Shown one piece after another: positions 1-14,800 of a stretch of DNA of 64,000 nucleotides. How positions within the stretch are numbered: position 1 is the stretch's first letter; each line of letters opens with the position of its first letter. The notes under the pieces are model-generated. The model made no database searches. It saw only the letters and a list, made by a program, of their open reading frames with translations, and was not told the DNA's origin. This DNA comes from Halichondria panicea. Lineage: Eukaryota > Porifera > Demospongiae > Suberitida > Halichondriidae. Made by a program: the position numbers and the translations under genes. The stretch is from contig NC_087384.1 in NCBI RefSeq assembly GCF_963675165.1, positions 86,001-150,000 on the forward strand. Direction: 5' to 3'.

Positions 1-2772
1 CCGTGTCCCACTTCGTATCGTACTGCCCTCTCTCACTATGTGGACATCACCTCTTGTCCTCGTACCAACGTACTCAGGGAACTGGCCGACTTTGCATCTG
101 ACTCCACCCACAAGGACTTTCTGTTACGCATCACCTCTCCCACAGACGAAGGAAAGGTGAGGGTTCGGAGTGGGCGGAGTGCTGTGTGTGGCTTTACTTG
201 CAGTCAGTGATGTGCCAGCATGTATTACACTGTGTTTGTAGAATGGCTGATTATTTTCCCTCCCCTCACCCCCTCCCCCCATCCTCTAGCGTGAGTACAG
301 TGAATGGATAGTGAAGGACAAGAGGACTATAGTGTCTGTGCTGGAGGACCTGCCTTCCTTCAAGCCACCATTAGACTACCTCCTGGAGCTACTGCCTAAA
401 CTACAGGCCAGGTACTACTCCATCTCTTCATCACCCAAGGTGAGTGTGTGTGTGTGTCCAATGCAAGGTCAGGTGAGTAGTGGGTACATGTACAGTACAT
501 GCTGGCTGGGTTTAGAGCTTGAACTTCACTGTGTGGTTGATAACTTTTGGATAATTCTCTTGTGTTTAGCATTTCTCCTTTATGTACTAAGGCAGTATAG
601 TGGTGCATGGTGTCATCAGTGCCCCCCCCCCTCTCCTAGGGCAGTATAGTGGTGCATGGTATCATCAGTGCCCCCCCCTCTCCTAGGGCAGTATAGTGGT
701 GCATGGTATCATCAGTGCCCCCCCCCCTCTCCTAGGGCAGTATAGTGGTGCATGGTGTCATCAGTGCCCCCCCCCCTTCTCCTAGGGCAGTATAGTGGTG
801 CATGGTGTCATCAGTGCCCCCCCCTCTCCTAGGGCAGTATAGTGGTGCATGGTGTCATCAGTTCCCCCCCCTCTCCTAGGGCAGTATAGTGGTGCATGGT
901 GTCATCAGTGCCCCCCCCCCTCTCCTAGGGCAGTATAGTGGTGCATGGTGTCATCAGTGCCCCCCCCCTCTCCTAGGGCAGTATAGTGGTGCATGGTGTC
1001 ATCAGTGCCCCCCCCCCTCTCCTAGGGCAGTATAGTGGTGCATGGTGTCATCAGTGCCCCCCCCCCTCTCCTAGGGCAGTATAGTGGTGCATGGTGTCAT
1101 CAGTGCCCCCCCCCTCTCCTAGGGAAGTATAGTGGTGCATGGTGTCATCAGTGCCCCCCCCCCTCTCCTAGGGCAGTATAGTGGTGCATGGTGTCATCAG
1201 TGCCCCCCCCCCTCTCCTAGGGCAGTATAGTGGTGCATGGTGTCATCAGTGCCCCCCCCCTCTCCTAGGGAAGTATAGTGGTGCATGGTGTCATCAGTGC
1301 CCCCCCCCCTCTCCTAGGGCAGTATAGTGGTGCATGGTGTCATCAGTGCCCCCCCCCTCTCCTAGGGCAGTATAGTGGTGCATGGTGTCATCAGTGCCCC
1401 CCCCTTCTCCTCAGGTGCACTCCACATCCATCCACATAACAGCAGTACTGGTGGAGTATATCACTAGGACTGGCCGCACCAACAGAGGAGTCACCACCTC
1501 ATGGCTCAAGAGACTACAGACACAGCGAGAGAATGGTGGGTGGCTTCATGACGAGTCTAGCTTCCTAGAGACTCAACTGTTGAAGGAGTAATCCAATGCT
1601 TAGAAAGTACACCTACACTTGTCAATGCAATGATTATAAGTACATGTTTGGTGGCAACTAGGCCTCACATTGGCTCACATTATATTCCTTATCGTATTAC
1701 TAGTGATAATCTACTTGTGTGTTGTATGTATCTACTGTGTTGGATGCAGGTGGTCCAGAGGTGGTGAGGATCCCTATATTTGTCCGTCACTCTAGTCTAC
1801 GCCTCCCGTATCGAGCTATCTGCCCAGTGATGATGGTGGGGCCGGGTACTGGGGTGGCTCCATTCAGAGGGTTCATTCAAGAGAGGAGCGTCATCAAGAG
1901 CAATGGTGTGTTTATATGAAAGCCTACAAATACTGTGTAACAGGTATATAGTACATACTGCTGTGTGTACACTGGTTGCCCCCACATCCTTGCCACAATT
2001 ACCTGGAAGCCTTCTTCCTCAACCACAAACCTAGCTTCTACACTTCATTATATATAACAATGTGCCTATTGTGGACTCTCCCCTCAGGCAAGCAACTGGG
2101 TCAGACTGTGCTCTACTTTGGTTGTCGTAGTAGCACGGAGGACTATATATACAGGGATGAGTTAGAGGGATACAGAGACTCTGGTGTGTTGAGTGACCTC
2201 CAGGTGGCCTACTCCAGGGACACACCTCAGAAGGTGTATGTGCAACACAAGCTCATGGAGACTGGGGCAGCTGTGTGGAGTCTGCTGGAAAAGCAAGGCT
2301 ACTTCTATGTGTGTGGGTAAGTATCTGTATAATAGCTAGTGGTGTTCCAGTATGGCCGGATAGCCTGAACTATGTGAGATTATTGTTGGCACGTAAAGAT
2401 ATGATCTGTATTTGATATCTATATTGAGTGTTTTTGGTTTCCATGGCATTGAATTGATTACTTACTATAACAAAGGCAATTCCTTGTTGCTGCTGTCTAC
2501 TCTATACTGACAGTTTGCAATTCCTAAGTCATCAGATTGTTAGTGATACTATAACAAAACAAGCCCAACAGTTTGCTCAATAGTGCCTGTCTTTGAACTC
2601 ATTGTCGCATGTCTTTGTCACATGCAGTGATGCTCGTAACATGGCCAGAGATGTACAGAACACACTCATCCAGATAGTGGCAGTACATGGACAAATGGAC
2701 ACTTCAGCTGCTACAGAATATGTCAAGAAACTGCAAAAGAGAGGACGCTATATTCAAGACGTCTGGTCTTGA
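1..2772 (+). CDS. POR: NADPH-cytochrome P450 reductase, C-terminal part (5' partial)
   Basis: This is a diflavin reductase that passes electrons from NADPH through FAD and FMN to microsomal P450s at the ER membrane. Only the FAD/NADPH-binding half is present; the FMN domain and membrane anchor lie left of the window. Exons read as 1-156, 290-439, 1415-1535, 1750-1905, 2088-2316 and 2628-2772, all with GT-AG borders and compatible phases. Motifs seen: RTNV in the connecting/FAD region, ARYYSISSS (FAD binding), MVGPGTGVAPFRGFIQER (FAD/NADPH interface), YFGCRSSTEDYIY (NADPH ribose/phosphate site), CGDARNMARDVQ, and a C-terminus ending in VWS, the usual end of animal POR with the aromatic residue that stacks on FAD. 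Family assignment is secure; NOS and methionine synthase reductase end differently. Intron 2 (440-1414) is almost all minisatellite. The gene converges on the PAQR gene with 318 bp between stop codons. Confidence 0.95.
589..1413. repeat. ~49-bp minisatellite in POR intron 2, ~17 copies
   Basis: About 17 tandem copies of a roughly 48-50 bp unit vary mainly in the length of a C-run. Each unit ends in a poly-C tract followed by TCTCCTAG and then GGCAGTATAG. The last unit runs straight into the true acceptor of exon 3 (CCTTCTCCTCAG, exon from 1415). Each unit therefore carries a polypyrimidine-tract-plus-AG decoy of the real 3' splice site. Confidence 0.9.
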
Positions 2773-3090
2773 TTGAAACTGTTTATTATTAGGGGAACTT
2801 TGAGTTTTATTTATATAATTATAGTATGTGTGCGTGTATATAGTGTATATAGTGGAGAACTGTTCCTGGTTTTAAATTGAACAGAGTTTGTATAATTTAT
2901 TGAAGGTATAATTATTATTTTCTTGCTCTACATGTATTTCATGATCAATTGCTATGGCAACTAGTAATGCGGCCCTGATTAAGTGTTATAAACTGGCATA
3001 CTCTAATCTTTATTTAAAATTAATAATAATTATCACAATTCATGATTTGTGTATGATATAATTATGCAGCAAAATAAGAAATAATAATAA
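2773..3090. other. Convergent intergenic gap (POR / PAQR 3' ends)
   Basis: AT-rich 3' flanks of two convergent genes. TTTATT at 3009-3014 reads AATAAA on the minus strand and could serve as the PAQR poly(A) signal. ATAATTAT palindromes occur several times. No other gene is seen. Confidence 0.6.
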
Positions 3091-4182
3091 TTATATAGCA
3101 AGCATATCAAATGGAAGACTCTCAATGCAACTACCAACGTTGAGACGGTATGTGATCATGTTCAACAGTGCATTGTAGTGAACCAATGCAGCCGTGACCA
3201 CACACACATGAAACAGTTGGTGACTGCTGGCCCAGATATCGAATTTACCCGGAAAGAATCGCTCAGGAATCCTCATAACGTATAGAGAAGCTCCAAATAT
3301 GTACACAGCCCCCATCAATACAAAGCCCCACAACGAGTATGCATGAGTCGACACTGTGTAGCCATCCCTGAGGAATATGTGCATGAAAGGAATTGCAGCG
3401 TACAGTCCAAACAGCACAAAGACAGTGAATCGAAGTGCTCGAAATCTAGGAGTTGCAAACTTGTTCCACATGCTGACACACACACACAGAGTGCAGAGAC
3501 ACAGAGAGACGACTATGTAGGCATACTTGGCATAGGTGGTGCAGTAGAAGCCATAGTAGTAGGCAGGTACCGAGGAGCCGGTTATGAGGAATGATATACC
3601 AGTATAGTCAAGTCTGCTCAGAACACCGTACACTCCCTTCGAATGGTTAGAAAACGTGTGAAATATCGCAGAACAGGCCAAGCACAATACAGCACCACCG
3701 AAGAAGCACAACAGAGTGGCCTGCTCCTGCCACGGTAAATCGTGTATCTGGATGTCCTCGAAAAGAAACGTTATGTAATCTCCAAAGATGTACACACCAG
3801 CGACTAGCATGATGAAGAATAGGGCACCAAGGAGATGGGTCCAGATATTGAATGTTTCTGTGTGAAGACGAAACATGCTTTTAGCACATCCACGGAATGA
3901 GTACATTGGAGGACGGTGGTTGTGTTGGAGGAACTCGTTGTCTCTCAGCCAATCAGGAAGGGAGTCAAATGGAATAGAATGCCATGCCCAGCTCACAATC
4001 TTGTTGATTTTCGAGCTAATCTTCTTTTCCAGGTCTGGTATTGAGATGGTAGGAAACAAAGAAGGGGAAGATGAACGGTTCTCGATCTCCTGTGTTGTTG
4101 GTAGCTTGGACTGACTCTCAGGACTTGGGGTTTTCTTTGAGGACTTCGAGTGCTGTCTTCGTCTTCCTTTGGAGGCAGGCAT
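3091..4182 (-). CDS. Adiponectin-receptor-like PAQR protein
   Basis: Intronless, 363 aa, ATG at 4182. It is a member of the progestin and adipoQ receptor family: seven-helix membrane proteins with zinc-dependent ceramidase-like activity in the AdipoR branch. A charged, serine-rich cytosolic N-terminus (about residues 1-75) precedes LQHNHRPPMYSFRGCAKSMF, the conserved juxtamembrane block. The family motifs are present: SAIFHTF (first zinc histidine), a conserved Asp in RLDYTGISFL, and SHQLFHV (two more zinc histidines) near the last helix. IPERFFPGKFDIW is strongly AdipoR-like, so AdipoR1/2 is a better match than PAQR5-9. The lack of introns is unusual among neighbours with many exons and may point to retroposition or intron loss. 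The start codon is 344 bp from the ARPC3 start, head to head. Confidence 0.93.
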   Translation of the reverse strand: MPASKGRRRQHSKSSKKTPSPESQSKLPTTQEIENRSSSPSLFPTISIPDLEKKISSKINKIVSWAWHSIPFDSLPDWLRDNEFLQHNHRPPMYSFRGCAKSMFRLHTETFNIWTHLLGALFFIMLVAGVYIFGDYITFLFEDIQIHDLPWQEQATLLCFFGGAVLCLACSAIFHTFSNHSKGVYGVLSRLDYTGISFLITGSSVPAYYYGFYCTTYAKYAYIVVSLCLCTLCVCVSMWNKFATPRFRALRFTVFVLFGLYAAIPFMHIFLRDGYTVSTHAYSLWGFVLMGAVYIFGASLYVMRIPERFFPGKFDIWASSHQLFHVCVVTAALVHYNALLNMITYRLNVGSCIESLPFDMLAI

Positions 4183-4527
4183 TGCAATGGGTCAATCAGA
4201 GATGTCAGATCTTGAGGTTCTACGAGATATTATAGCTTTCTGATGGCTTTCTCATGCGCATATGCCTTCTAGTTCTAGCTTCTGCATCGAATGATCGATC
4301 CCATGATGGCGTGTTGCCACGCCCATGCATTTTTTGTTTACGAGCCACACCTTCTTTCGTTGTTAACTTTCTCCCGTATTTTCTCTATGACAAGGCTTGA
4401 GAGACTACCCTCTTTTCTGCACGTGAGTCTCAAGCCCAAACTTGGTCATCTGAGCTCAGTGTTCAACAACAGTTAATTGTGGAAGAAATATAACTTTGAC
4501 TGGGATTGGAAGAAGTGGACATTGACA
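4183..4527. promoter_or_regulatory. Divergent promoter region, PAQR / ARPC3
   Basis: The 345 bp between two divergently read start codons must contain both promoters and 5' UTRs. GCCACGCCC (4316-4324), a KLF/Sp-type box, is present; its complement occurs twice in the divergent myosin XVIII/ZMAT5 region. No TATA box is obvious. Confidence 0.55.
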
Positions 4528-6297
<1,770 letters not shown>

Positions 6298-6874
6298 ACA
6301 TACTCACAAACATTTTATTTTATTTGTGTAGTTGGTTTTGAGTAGCTGAATTTTGAACTACAATAATTATATTATAGTGTAGCAAATTAAGTTATAATTA
6401 GCCTCCTTCCCAGGCCCATGGTTGTGCAGTTCTGATTGTATTTCTGGTTATAAACCACACCCACATACAATTATACCCACATACAAGCTGTTCGAGGGCG
6501 GTCTGGAATCGAGACTTGCTATGATTTAGTGGGAGTGTCAGTTGTGTTTACTTCCGGAGTTGATTTGTTATCTATAAACATCCATCCATGCAGAGTTGAG
6601 TCAATGGTGAATGAAGCACATATCAAAGCTCGTCTGAACTAGCTATTGTGATCAAGAGAAGATTCTCGTGGTGTTCCTGATAGCCTTGGTGAGTGTGTGT
6701 ATGTGTTAATATACTCTTAGTGGTCCTACACACTTTACACTGTGTCTTGTATAATGCACAAAACACTCATTGATAAATGAGTATGGCAGTTTGCAGTGTA
6801 CTATGTTCTAGCTCTGGCCTGTTATAAGTATTGTAGCTACTCCAATGGCATTCATGTACCAAGCAATTAGCATG

Positions 6875-7094
6875 CAGCTCAATGAAGGCTAGTAGGCATT
6901 CTCTTACTGCCAGCTCAATGAAGGCTAGTAGGCATTCTCTTACTGCCAGCTCAATGAAGGCTAGTAGGGCATTCTCTTACTGCCAGCTCAATGAAGGCTA
7001 GTAGGGCATTCTCTTACTGCCAGCTCAATGAAGGCTAGTAGGGTATTCTCTTACTGCCAGCTCAATGAAGGCTAGTAGGGCATTCTCTTACTGC
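6875..7094. repeat. 36-37 bp minisatellite, 6 copies
   Basis: Six head-to-tail copies of a unit containing CAGCTCAATGAAGGCTAG and ATTCTCTTACTGC, nearly identical. Confidence 0.9.
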
Positions 7095-8158
7095 TTTTGA
7101 TATCTGAACAATTGAAGTGTCTAATAGTTTTGCTATTAAACTAACTGTGCTATCTATCATGCTGTGAGGAGGTACTTGCACTGGCTGTGTGTGTGCATGG
7201 TCTAGTGTGTTGGCAGAGCCGTGGCTAGGTCATAAGACAGCTGTAGCTAGGGCCTTCCTGAATGTACTTATATGTCCCTGTGTTTGGCGCAACTGTGTAG
7301 TGCATTTGGGCTCACCTCTGAAGTCAGAGATTAGAGGAAGATCCCTCATGTGTTTATATTCCATGATACTGCAACGCTTTCACAAAATGATGTTTTAGGT
7401 ATTTATTTCCAAGGTGTGTGTTTGATCATGTCCCCTCAGTAGCTAATAGTAGCTGTGCCTAGATAAGAGCTGTTGGGTTGTCTCTGTGGTGATGGCCAGT
7501 GTGTGGTGAGAAGGGTGATTATGTTGTGTGTGCAAGTTATCCCCAAAACACCACACACTGCTGATAGGGTATGGGGACGGAACATGAGGGAACATTGTGA
7601 CCATGAGGGAACATTGTGACCATCAGAGCTTGTGCTGGTCATTATTACAATGCTCATGTCCTGTTGTTCATTAACTCAAATATCTCACAGTTTTTATGGG
7701 GCATTTACTAAACTGTCTTTGATGTACGTGCGAATATAAGGTACTGTGTTGTGACTGCCTAATGTGAACTTGAGTACTTGGTTGTCCATGTTTTTACATT
7801 CCATCATGCTCTGTGGGGGTTATCAATCTCTGTGGGGGTTCTCAGGTTGAGAACAGCTCCTATAGTGTCAGAAGACGTTAAGCGAAGGAATTTTCTCTGT
7901 AAAGTTATGCTTATAGAGATATTTCCCCGATGCTATCACTTATTTATTTAACAGTTAGACCTCCAGTTGGACTTGTTCATAGCATAAAGAAGTGACATAC
8001 AATAGCAATCACTGGTTGTGAGTGTGTGGTGATGTTGAAGATGGTAGTGATGAGGTGATCCTCACTATCTCTTTATCTCCTTTGTGCCATGATTTATTGT
8101 CAAAACTAACTTACTCTGATCTGTGGAATAACTTACTCTGTGGCTGTAATGAAGAAGT

Positions 8159-8443
8159 GGCCTAGCACATGCTGTGGAGCTTGTATAGCCTGGCTGCATT
8201 ATAGAGGGTGGCCTATATTTACTAGCACATGCTGTGGAGCTTGTATAGCCTGGCTGCATTATAGAGGGTGGCCTATATATACTAGCACATGCTGTGGAGC
8301 TTGTATAGCCTGGCTGCATTATAGAGGGTGGCCTATATATACTAGCACGTACTGTGGAGCTTGTATAGCTAGCCTGGGAGGGTGGCCTATATATACTAGC
8401 ACGTGCTGTGGAGCTTGTATAGCTAGCCTGTGAGGGTGGCCTG
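8159..8443. repeat. ~60-bp minisatellite, 5 copies
   Basis: Five copies of a unit with AGCACATGCTGTGGAGC and AGAGGGTGGCCTATAT. The last two are shorter (about 45-50 bp). Related sequence occurs once at 30828-30900 and, in inverse orientation, at 14911-15006 and 21640-21757, so the unit derives from a dispersed element. Confidence 0.85.
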
Positions 8444-9085
8444 CTTATACGTAACCACATTAGACTAGAGTACCCAAAATATGCAATTGTTAGCATAAAC
8501 CATTTACTAGGTCCAATCTTGTTATGACTTTGCTTAGCATGGCTTGTTTGGAATTTAACTATCGCCATATGTGGGAAGAAGCCATTTGCCCGGTCCGCCA
8601 GTAGCCCTGTCGAGACATGTGTGTGGAGTGGGTGAGGGGTAGTGTGTGGAGTGGGGTGGTGTGTGGAGTGGGGTGGGTGGGTGTGGGGTAGTGTGATGTG
8701 TGTAGAGCGTCAGAGTTAGCTCTTTCTCGTATTGCGTGTCCAGTAAAATAGTGGACATAATTCATTGTCCATAAGCACATTCATTGTGTACTTTTGTGTC
8801 TATTGTACTGCACACAATATATTGTTGTTAATTAAATTCACAACTCCTAATAGATCAGTTGTATAGAGTCAGACTACAGGCTCGATGTTACCATAGTTAC
8901 CTACATGAATGCCATCTGTTACCATGGTTACCTACATGAATTCCATCGGCACTTACTAAAGTGCAATATAGTGTCGAGGTGACATGATGCCTCGAAAACA
9001 AAACGCCCAAACTAATGTATGTAAAAAAAAAGAGTTTAATATGAATAATTATGTTTCCTAGTACATGTACTGTCATTTTGTGGCA

Positions 9086-9195
9086 GCTATAGTCACGGTG
9101 ATGGCTGTAGTCACGGTAATGCTATAGTCACGGTGATGGCTATAGTCACGGTGATGGCTGTAGTCACGGTGATGCTATAGTCGCGGTGATGACAG
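9086..9195. repeat. ~18-21 bp tandem repeat (TAGTCACGGTGATG)
   Basis: Six imperfect copies of a GCTATAGTCACGGTGATG-type unit. No gene is associated. Confidence 0.8.
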
Positions 9196-10107
9196 TGTGA
9201 CCATACACTTACGTGGAACTAGAGTAGGGATCGTGCTAATGGTTGAAACCTGAGGCCGTAACTTTGAAAGGTTTGCTTCTCAATCATCTCTCTGATTTGG
9301 ACCACAAGTTGATGGTCATGCAGAGACAGTGTCTGTGTATGGGCTCAGATAATTGAGAATCAAAGGATGACAGCTACACGAATGTGTTCACACTATGCGT
9401 GACTTAGAAACCTCTCAATCTCTTTGTGACACGACACTATGTGGTTATAAAGATACCCTCTTAGTTTAAGTGTGGGGCTATAGAAGAGCAGCTGGTCGTT
9501 CAACAGGAACACACAATATGTTATAATGAAAGTGCTGACACTGCATTCCTGTCTAATGACCACTTCACTGACTGCTGAATAGTTGCAAGACTTGTGTGGT
9601 CTATTTCAATGACCTCTGCACTTGCGATAATTATCATAACCTTAACATAACATCCCCTAGCTCTATATATACACACGTAGCAATCCACACACAGTTATAG
9701 CCACGTATCTGTGATAGTACTCTGTGTGTCTGTGTGTCTGTGTGTGGGTGTGTGGGTGTGGGTGTGTGTGTGTGTGGGTGTGGGTGTGCAGCTAGTACAT
9801 AACTTCTTATGGTTACTGTACATATACTTTGCCAGAAATGTCGCCTTTCAATTAGCGACCTTTCAATTAGTGACTTTTCAATTAGCGTTTACTCTCTGTA
9901 ATTTAAAGCAATTATAGTAGCTGCCATTAGCGCTATTGTCTCAGTGGTGTAGTGTGTGTATTGTGTGTATTGTGTGTATTGTGTGGCAGGTGGTGTTATT
10001 GTTGACTGTGTGTGAGAATGGTGCTGTTTGTACAGACTCACTTGTTTTGTAAACTTATACTGAAACTAAGTCTCTTGTACAGGACAGTGTATCAAAGTCT
10101 GGTCGTC

Positions 10108-11798
10108 ATGGAGATTGCAGTCAGTCATCATCAGCCACTATTTTGTGGACCTGTACAGGTGAGCTTGGTGTGTGATGTGTGAGGTGTGAGGGGTGTGTGA
10201 TATGGATAGGTCAGAAGTGCTTGTACCTGGGCTGGCCTGCATGTTCTGGGAATGAACAATTGCAGTACCTAATAAACTGAACTAGCTATACATGTTGCCA
10301 AGAGTTCATTAACCCTAACCCTAATAAACGCTTGATGTTGCTATAGTGATGCATGCTAACTGCATGTGTGTTGTGTGACAGATATGATATCTTCTCTAGG
10401 ATAATTATAGGAAATTATGATTATTGCTTTTCAATGACACTGAGGTCATAGTTGTACACATGTGTGCACCTGTTTGGATGATCAACCAGTCCCTCTCAAT
10501 AGCTGTTGTGTGTATCTATGCAGGGCTATGCAGGGCTATTGTTTCTCATGTGTAGGCAGTTTATATTGTATGGACAGTGTATTGGATTACAGCCCTTGTG
10601 TCAGATATACTGCAATTGATGGCCTATTTGAATACAAGGTCATAATGGACACTAACTCTCAAAATTAAACGGAATATGTTCTTGAGAAGTGTAGGATCCT
10701 CACTATGGCCATCCTCTGCATAGTCTCATAACAAGGTCTAATGGACTGTTAATTACCTCAACATTTCAGAGTGTTCTTAGCTATTTGTACCTTCTACATT
10801 AAAGCACTTCCTTTATGAGCACAATATAGCAGTTGTGCAATCACACGCCTAGGTGACCTTGTAACTACCGGCCACAGTAATGGAGTGTGCCTCGACTGTC
10901 ATGTACATGCAGTCATGTGATATATACACACAGAGGGAGCCTGTGTAGAGTTTCAGGTTGAGCATTTTAGGAGTCCTTCTATCTGTACGTGTGAGAAGCT
11001 ACTATATTTCCTTGTATGTGGTATGTGATGTTTTGTACACGTAGGTTGACAAGAATACAATAATATGGTTGAAATAGCAAACACATGTACAGTGAGTGTA
11101 CTTCCCATGCTCTATAGGCGATAACATCATCTGTGTACTTGTGTAACACGCCCACACACACACACACACACGCCCACACAACAATATCTCAACACTTACA
11201 GTGGATTATGAGAACGTGCTAAGAATGTATTAATAGCTTCGATAATCATCTCAGGTTTATAGTCTTGGTATCGATTAGTCCGTCCTATATCATGTTGCTT
11301 TTCATATCTTCACGCTATTTAGTTTGCTGTATTTGTACATGCACACTGGAGATGAGAGTGCCTACACTTGTACACTGGAGATGAGAGTGCCTACACTTGT
11401 ACACTGGAGATGAGAGTGCCTACACTTGTACATGTATAATATATGTATAGCTATAGACAGAAGCCCCTGGACACTTGCATGGTTTCATCTCTCCCTGGCC
11501 ACTGTGGTGGAGATGTCTGGTGTCAGATAACATTTCCCTAACCTTGTGTGGTGCTGACTCAGCAGTAGCTAGAGTGGCGGACCATTAGCGGTGTGCATGA
11601 ATGGCTTCTACTGTGGCCACCTGGCTTTGTGTGGCCTTGGGGTTTCGTTGCAATAAAGATCAACCGTATTGCTCTGCCCTTGAGGTAAATGTGCGTTTTT
11701 CAAAATTAGATTTTTTAGTGCCGTAAAACCATGACCCATTATCATCTAGCTATGTACGATACAGTTGTCTATAGAGCTCTGTGTAGTTCTGACAGCTA

Positions 11799-11858
<60 letters not shown>

Positions 11859-14800
11859 CACCCGCTGTTACAAGGAGCAGTCATCTACCCTGGCAAGGGC
11901 AGTGCTTGGCAACCAGTAGTGACTGCCATTCCTGCCATGACAGAAGTGCCCAAGGAATCTATCATTGCCAACACAGACTTCACCATAACAAGTGGACTAG
12001 CAAAAAGGTGATCAACCGTGAATTCAAATAATCCATGTATTAAAAATCAATAAAGAAACAACTGCCAATAGTTTATACATGTATGGCTTCTCCTTCGGGC
12101 AGGAGATAAGATCTGCCCTAGCTATAGCTAATTGTAATCACGTAATTATGAAGGCAAGGGCTGTACAGATGTCCTCTCTGTAGCCTAGCTAAACATGGCG
12201 ATATCATTCATACATTCCTAGCAGTTGTGTGTACTCTCCTAGCAGCTATGTGCAGTACAGGGTGGTACAGGGCTAATGCTGAGTCAGCATACAGGGTAGC
12301 TAGAGGGCTAATGCTGAGTCAGTATACAGGGTAGAGGGCTAAATGCTGAGTCAGTGTCACTGTGTATTGTATAGATAGCTTCCTTACTTGGTATGATTCA
12401 CTAGTTTGTGGGCATTAGCTGTCTCCTAGAGTCATGGCTGCCAACCCTGTGTATTGTGTGGGCTGCCACCATCACTATTCCATGCATGTGCATGCTACTA
12501 GAGTGTTATTGTGCCCTCCCGCACATTTGTATTATCAATGGGGGTAAGTTCTATTGAGGGCTGAGATTTCCACACACCTTAACCATATCTCTATAGGCTG
12601 CATAAGCTTTCATATCATTCACCAGTCTTGTGTCTATACCATTAGCATTTAGTGCTTCTGTTTGTAGGTTTTCTATCTATCGGAATGTTGTCACTAATCA
12701 TGAGCATTAGTAGTCTAGCCTTGCATCTGCGTATCATGTGACCACCTGCGTATCATGTGACTGCCTGCCTGTGTATCGTGTGGCTGTTGTCGGATGATGG
12801 GAAACCTGATGCCAGATTCTCAAACCTTGCACTCAAATATTATGCTTTTAATCAGTTCTTGTGATGAGGTTACTGTGTGTACTGAAGTCAGGAAGCTATA
12901 GAATACGTAGTTCACATGAAGCCAAATGTTTTACTGGCGTAGGTTTTTAAATGGTTTTTGGTCAAGGGGAGTCCTATGGCTGAGCTGGTAGAGTATCATA
13001 TTATTTTGTGTAATTGTCCTTGAAATCTCATTCTTATCATTACGATGTAACCAGAGTTCTGATAATCCAAATTCAATGATTTTTTATTTTTTGGCAGTTT
13101 AAAAGTAGCCCGTTCAGATGGTATGCTCAGCCATAATTTCCCATTTTCAGGAAAAAACCATGGTATTTTGTCAAAAACAGGCCCAAAATAACTTTTGATT
13201 TTTTAACACATCATCTGAAAGGCTTCTCTCTAAGCTTTCATTGTATAACATTATTGGACCAACGGAACTAAAGTTATGGCCGTTCAAAGATACTCTTTAT
13301 AACGCTGTCCTCCCCCCCCTCCACACACACACACACACACACAGACGACTGTCTAGTAAGAAGCGTAAGAAGCAGCTTGAGGCACACAGACACAGTGGGT
13401 GTGGTGACTCCGCCCACTCTGATAGATCTCACAGTCCTAGTGACTCAGCGTACGGCAGCTGTCAGTCAGTGTCATCCCACCCACTCACCTCCCCACCACA
13501 CGACAGAACTACGTGAGTGCCACTAACATGTGTACTGTACGTAGGATAATTATTAGTATGTATGCGACTTTATTAGACCTATAGTTACAATGCACATCAA
13601 TGTGATATAATTATTGTTAGTGTTTGTACGTCATGAGCACATAACTTGAATTGCTTTTTTATTATTTTTTATTACTCACTCGCTTGATGACATTTTGCGA
13701 TCTGACTCGATTAATTATTGCTAAATTATTCCTTTGCCCAGTGTAACAGTATACCACACCATACTGACCTGACTAACTAGATCAAAGCATCTTTTAATTT
13801 ACTATGTATAGCTGCGTAGGCTCTAGACTTAAACGTGGGTACAGAATATCTAGCTTTAAGCACGAGGAATTTTTGTTGAAATTCATATAGTTAATAACAC
13901 ATTTGATATTGTTAGCTATGCTGTCACTAGGTGGGCCGGGTGCTGTTGGCGTAGTTTGGGTTCTCAATTCAATTGTCTTGACATGGGCAGTAGTATAAGC
14001 ACACACAGTACACCATGCAACTACAGGGCTAGGGCTTTGATGTGTATGATTGTCTGACTACTGTGTTTGTTGTTGACTGGCCCTATTTTGGCTTGTTGAA
14101 TGAATTATGGCATTTCTAAGAATGTTCTAGTGTCTCTGTCATGTATATATAGCTGGGTGTCACTGTTTCATACTCTTAAGTCATATCTGCAAAATGATAC
14201 GAATGATAGCTCCTAATTAAAGGCTAAGGCAGTATGTCAACTATACTAATTCCTTAATTTGAACTGACACTGTATTACATTTTTCCCACGCATGCAGTGA
14301 TACGGGACAGCAGTTAACCTCCACATCTCACACTCTCTCACGCTCCACCATCCTCTCCCATACTTCCTCCTCGTCCTTCCACCCGCCCACACACTCACAA
14401 CCCGCCCCCTCATCTCACACCACTGAGCTGAGGAACCCCGGCAACTGCCCACCACACGCAACCATGCCTGCCCTTGCTCAAAACCAGTACTCAAATCCAG
14501 GTAATAATAAAATGGGTAATTTAAAACTTTTGTTAGGCTCAATCAGCCCATATATGATCTTTAGTAGTCTATCATTGTAATTGCGGGGAACTTCGCTGGC
14601 CAAAACAAGTAGCAATAGCTATGCATGACTGAATGCCATCGTTCTGGGAAGTAGTCATAGGATATGAGTGTGTGAACGTCCTGTTGAGACTGTGTGGTGT
14701 GAGTGTTGACATACTTGTGTCTCTACCCTAGTAATGCTGAGTCAGCTGCAGCAGGAGCTCAACTATCGGTTCCTGTCAAATGGAGGGAAACCGCAACCAG

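Larger units (their letters stand above)
6298..10107. other. Long non-coding stretch with minisatellites; possible 5' UTR exon
   Basis: No coding region is supported between ARPC3 and the first coding exon at 10108. A stretch ending at 6689 before GTGAGTG could be a non-coding 5' exon of the downstream gene (weak). The rest holds minisatellites at 6875-7094, 8159-8443 and 9086-9190, GT-rich sequence at 9716-9790, and AT-rich DNA. Short ORFs here follow the repeats and look random. Confidence 0.6.

Noticed and set aside
8065-8568. 167-aa minus-strand and 97-aa plus-strand ORFs
   Set aside because: Both follow the 60-bp minisatellite; peptide periodicity equals the DNA unit.
10309-10324. Telomere-like TTAACCCTAACCCTAA
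   Set aside because: Only about two and a half units in a single-copy context; chance or a trivial relic.
12965-13040. tRNA-derived SINE candidate
   Set aside because: Only an A-box-like stretch is present; the B-box region is too degenerate to call.
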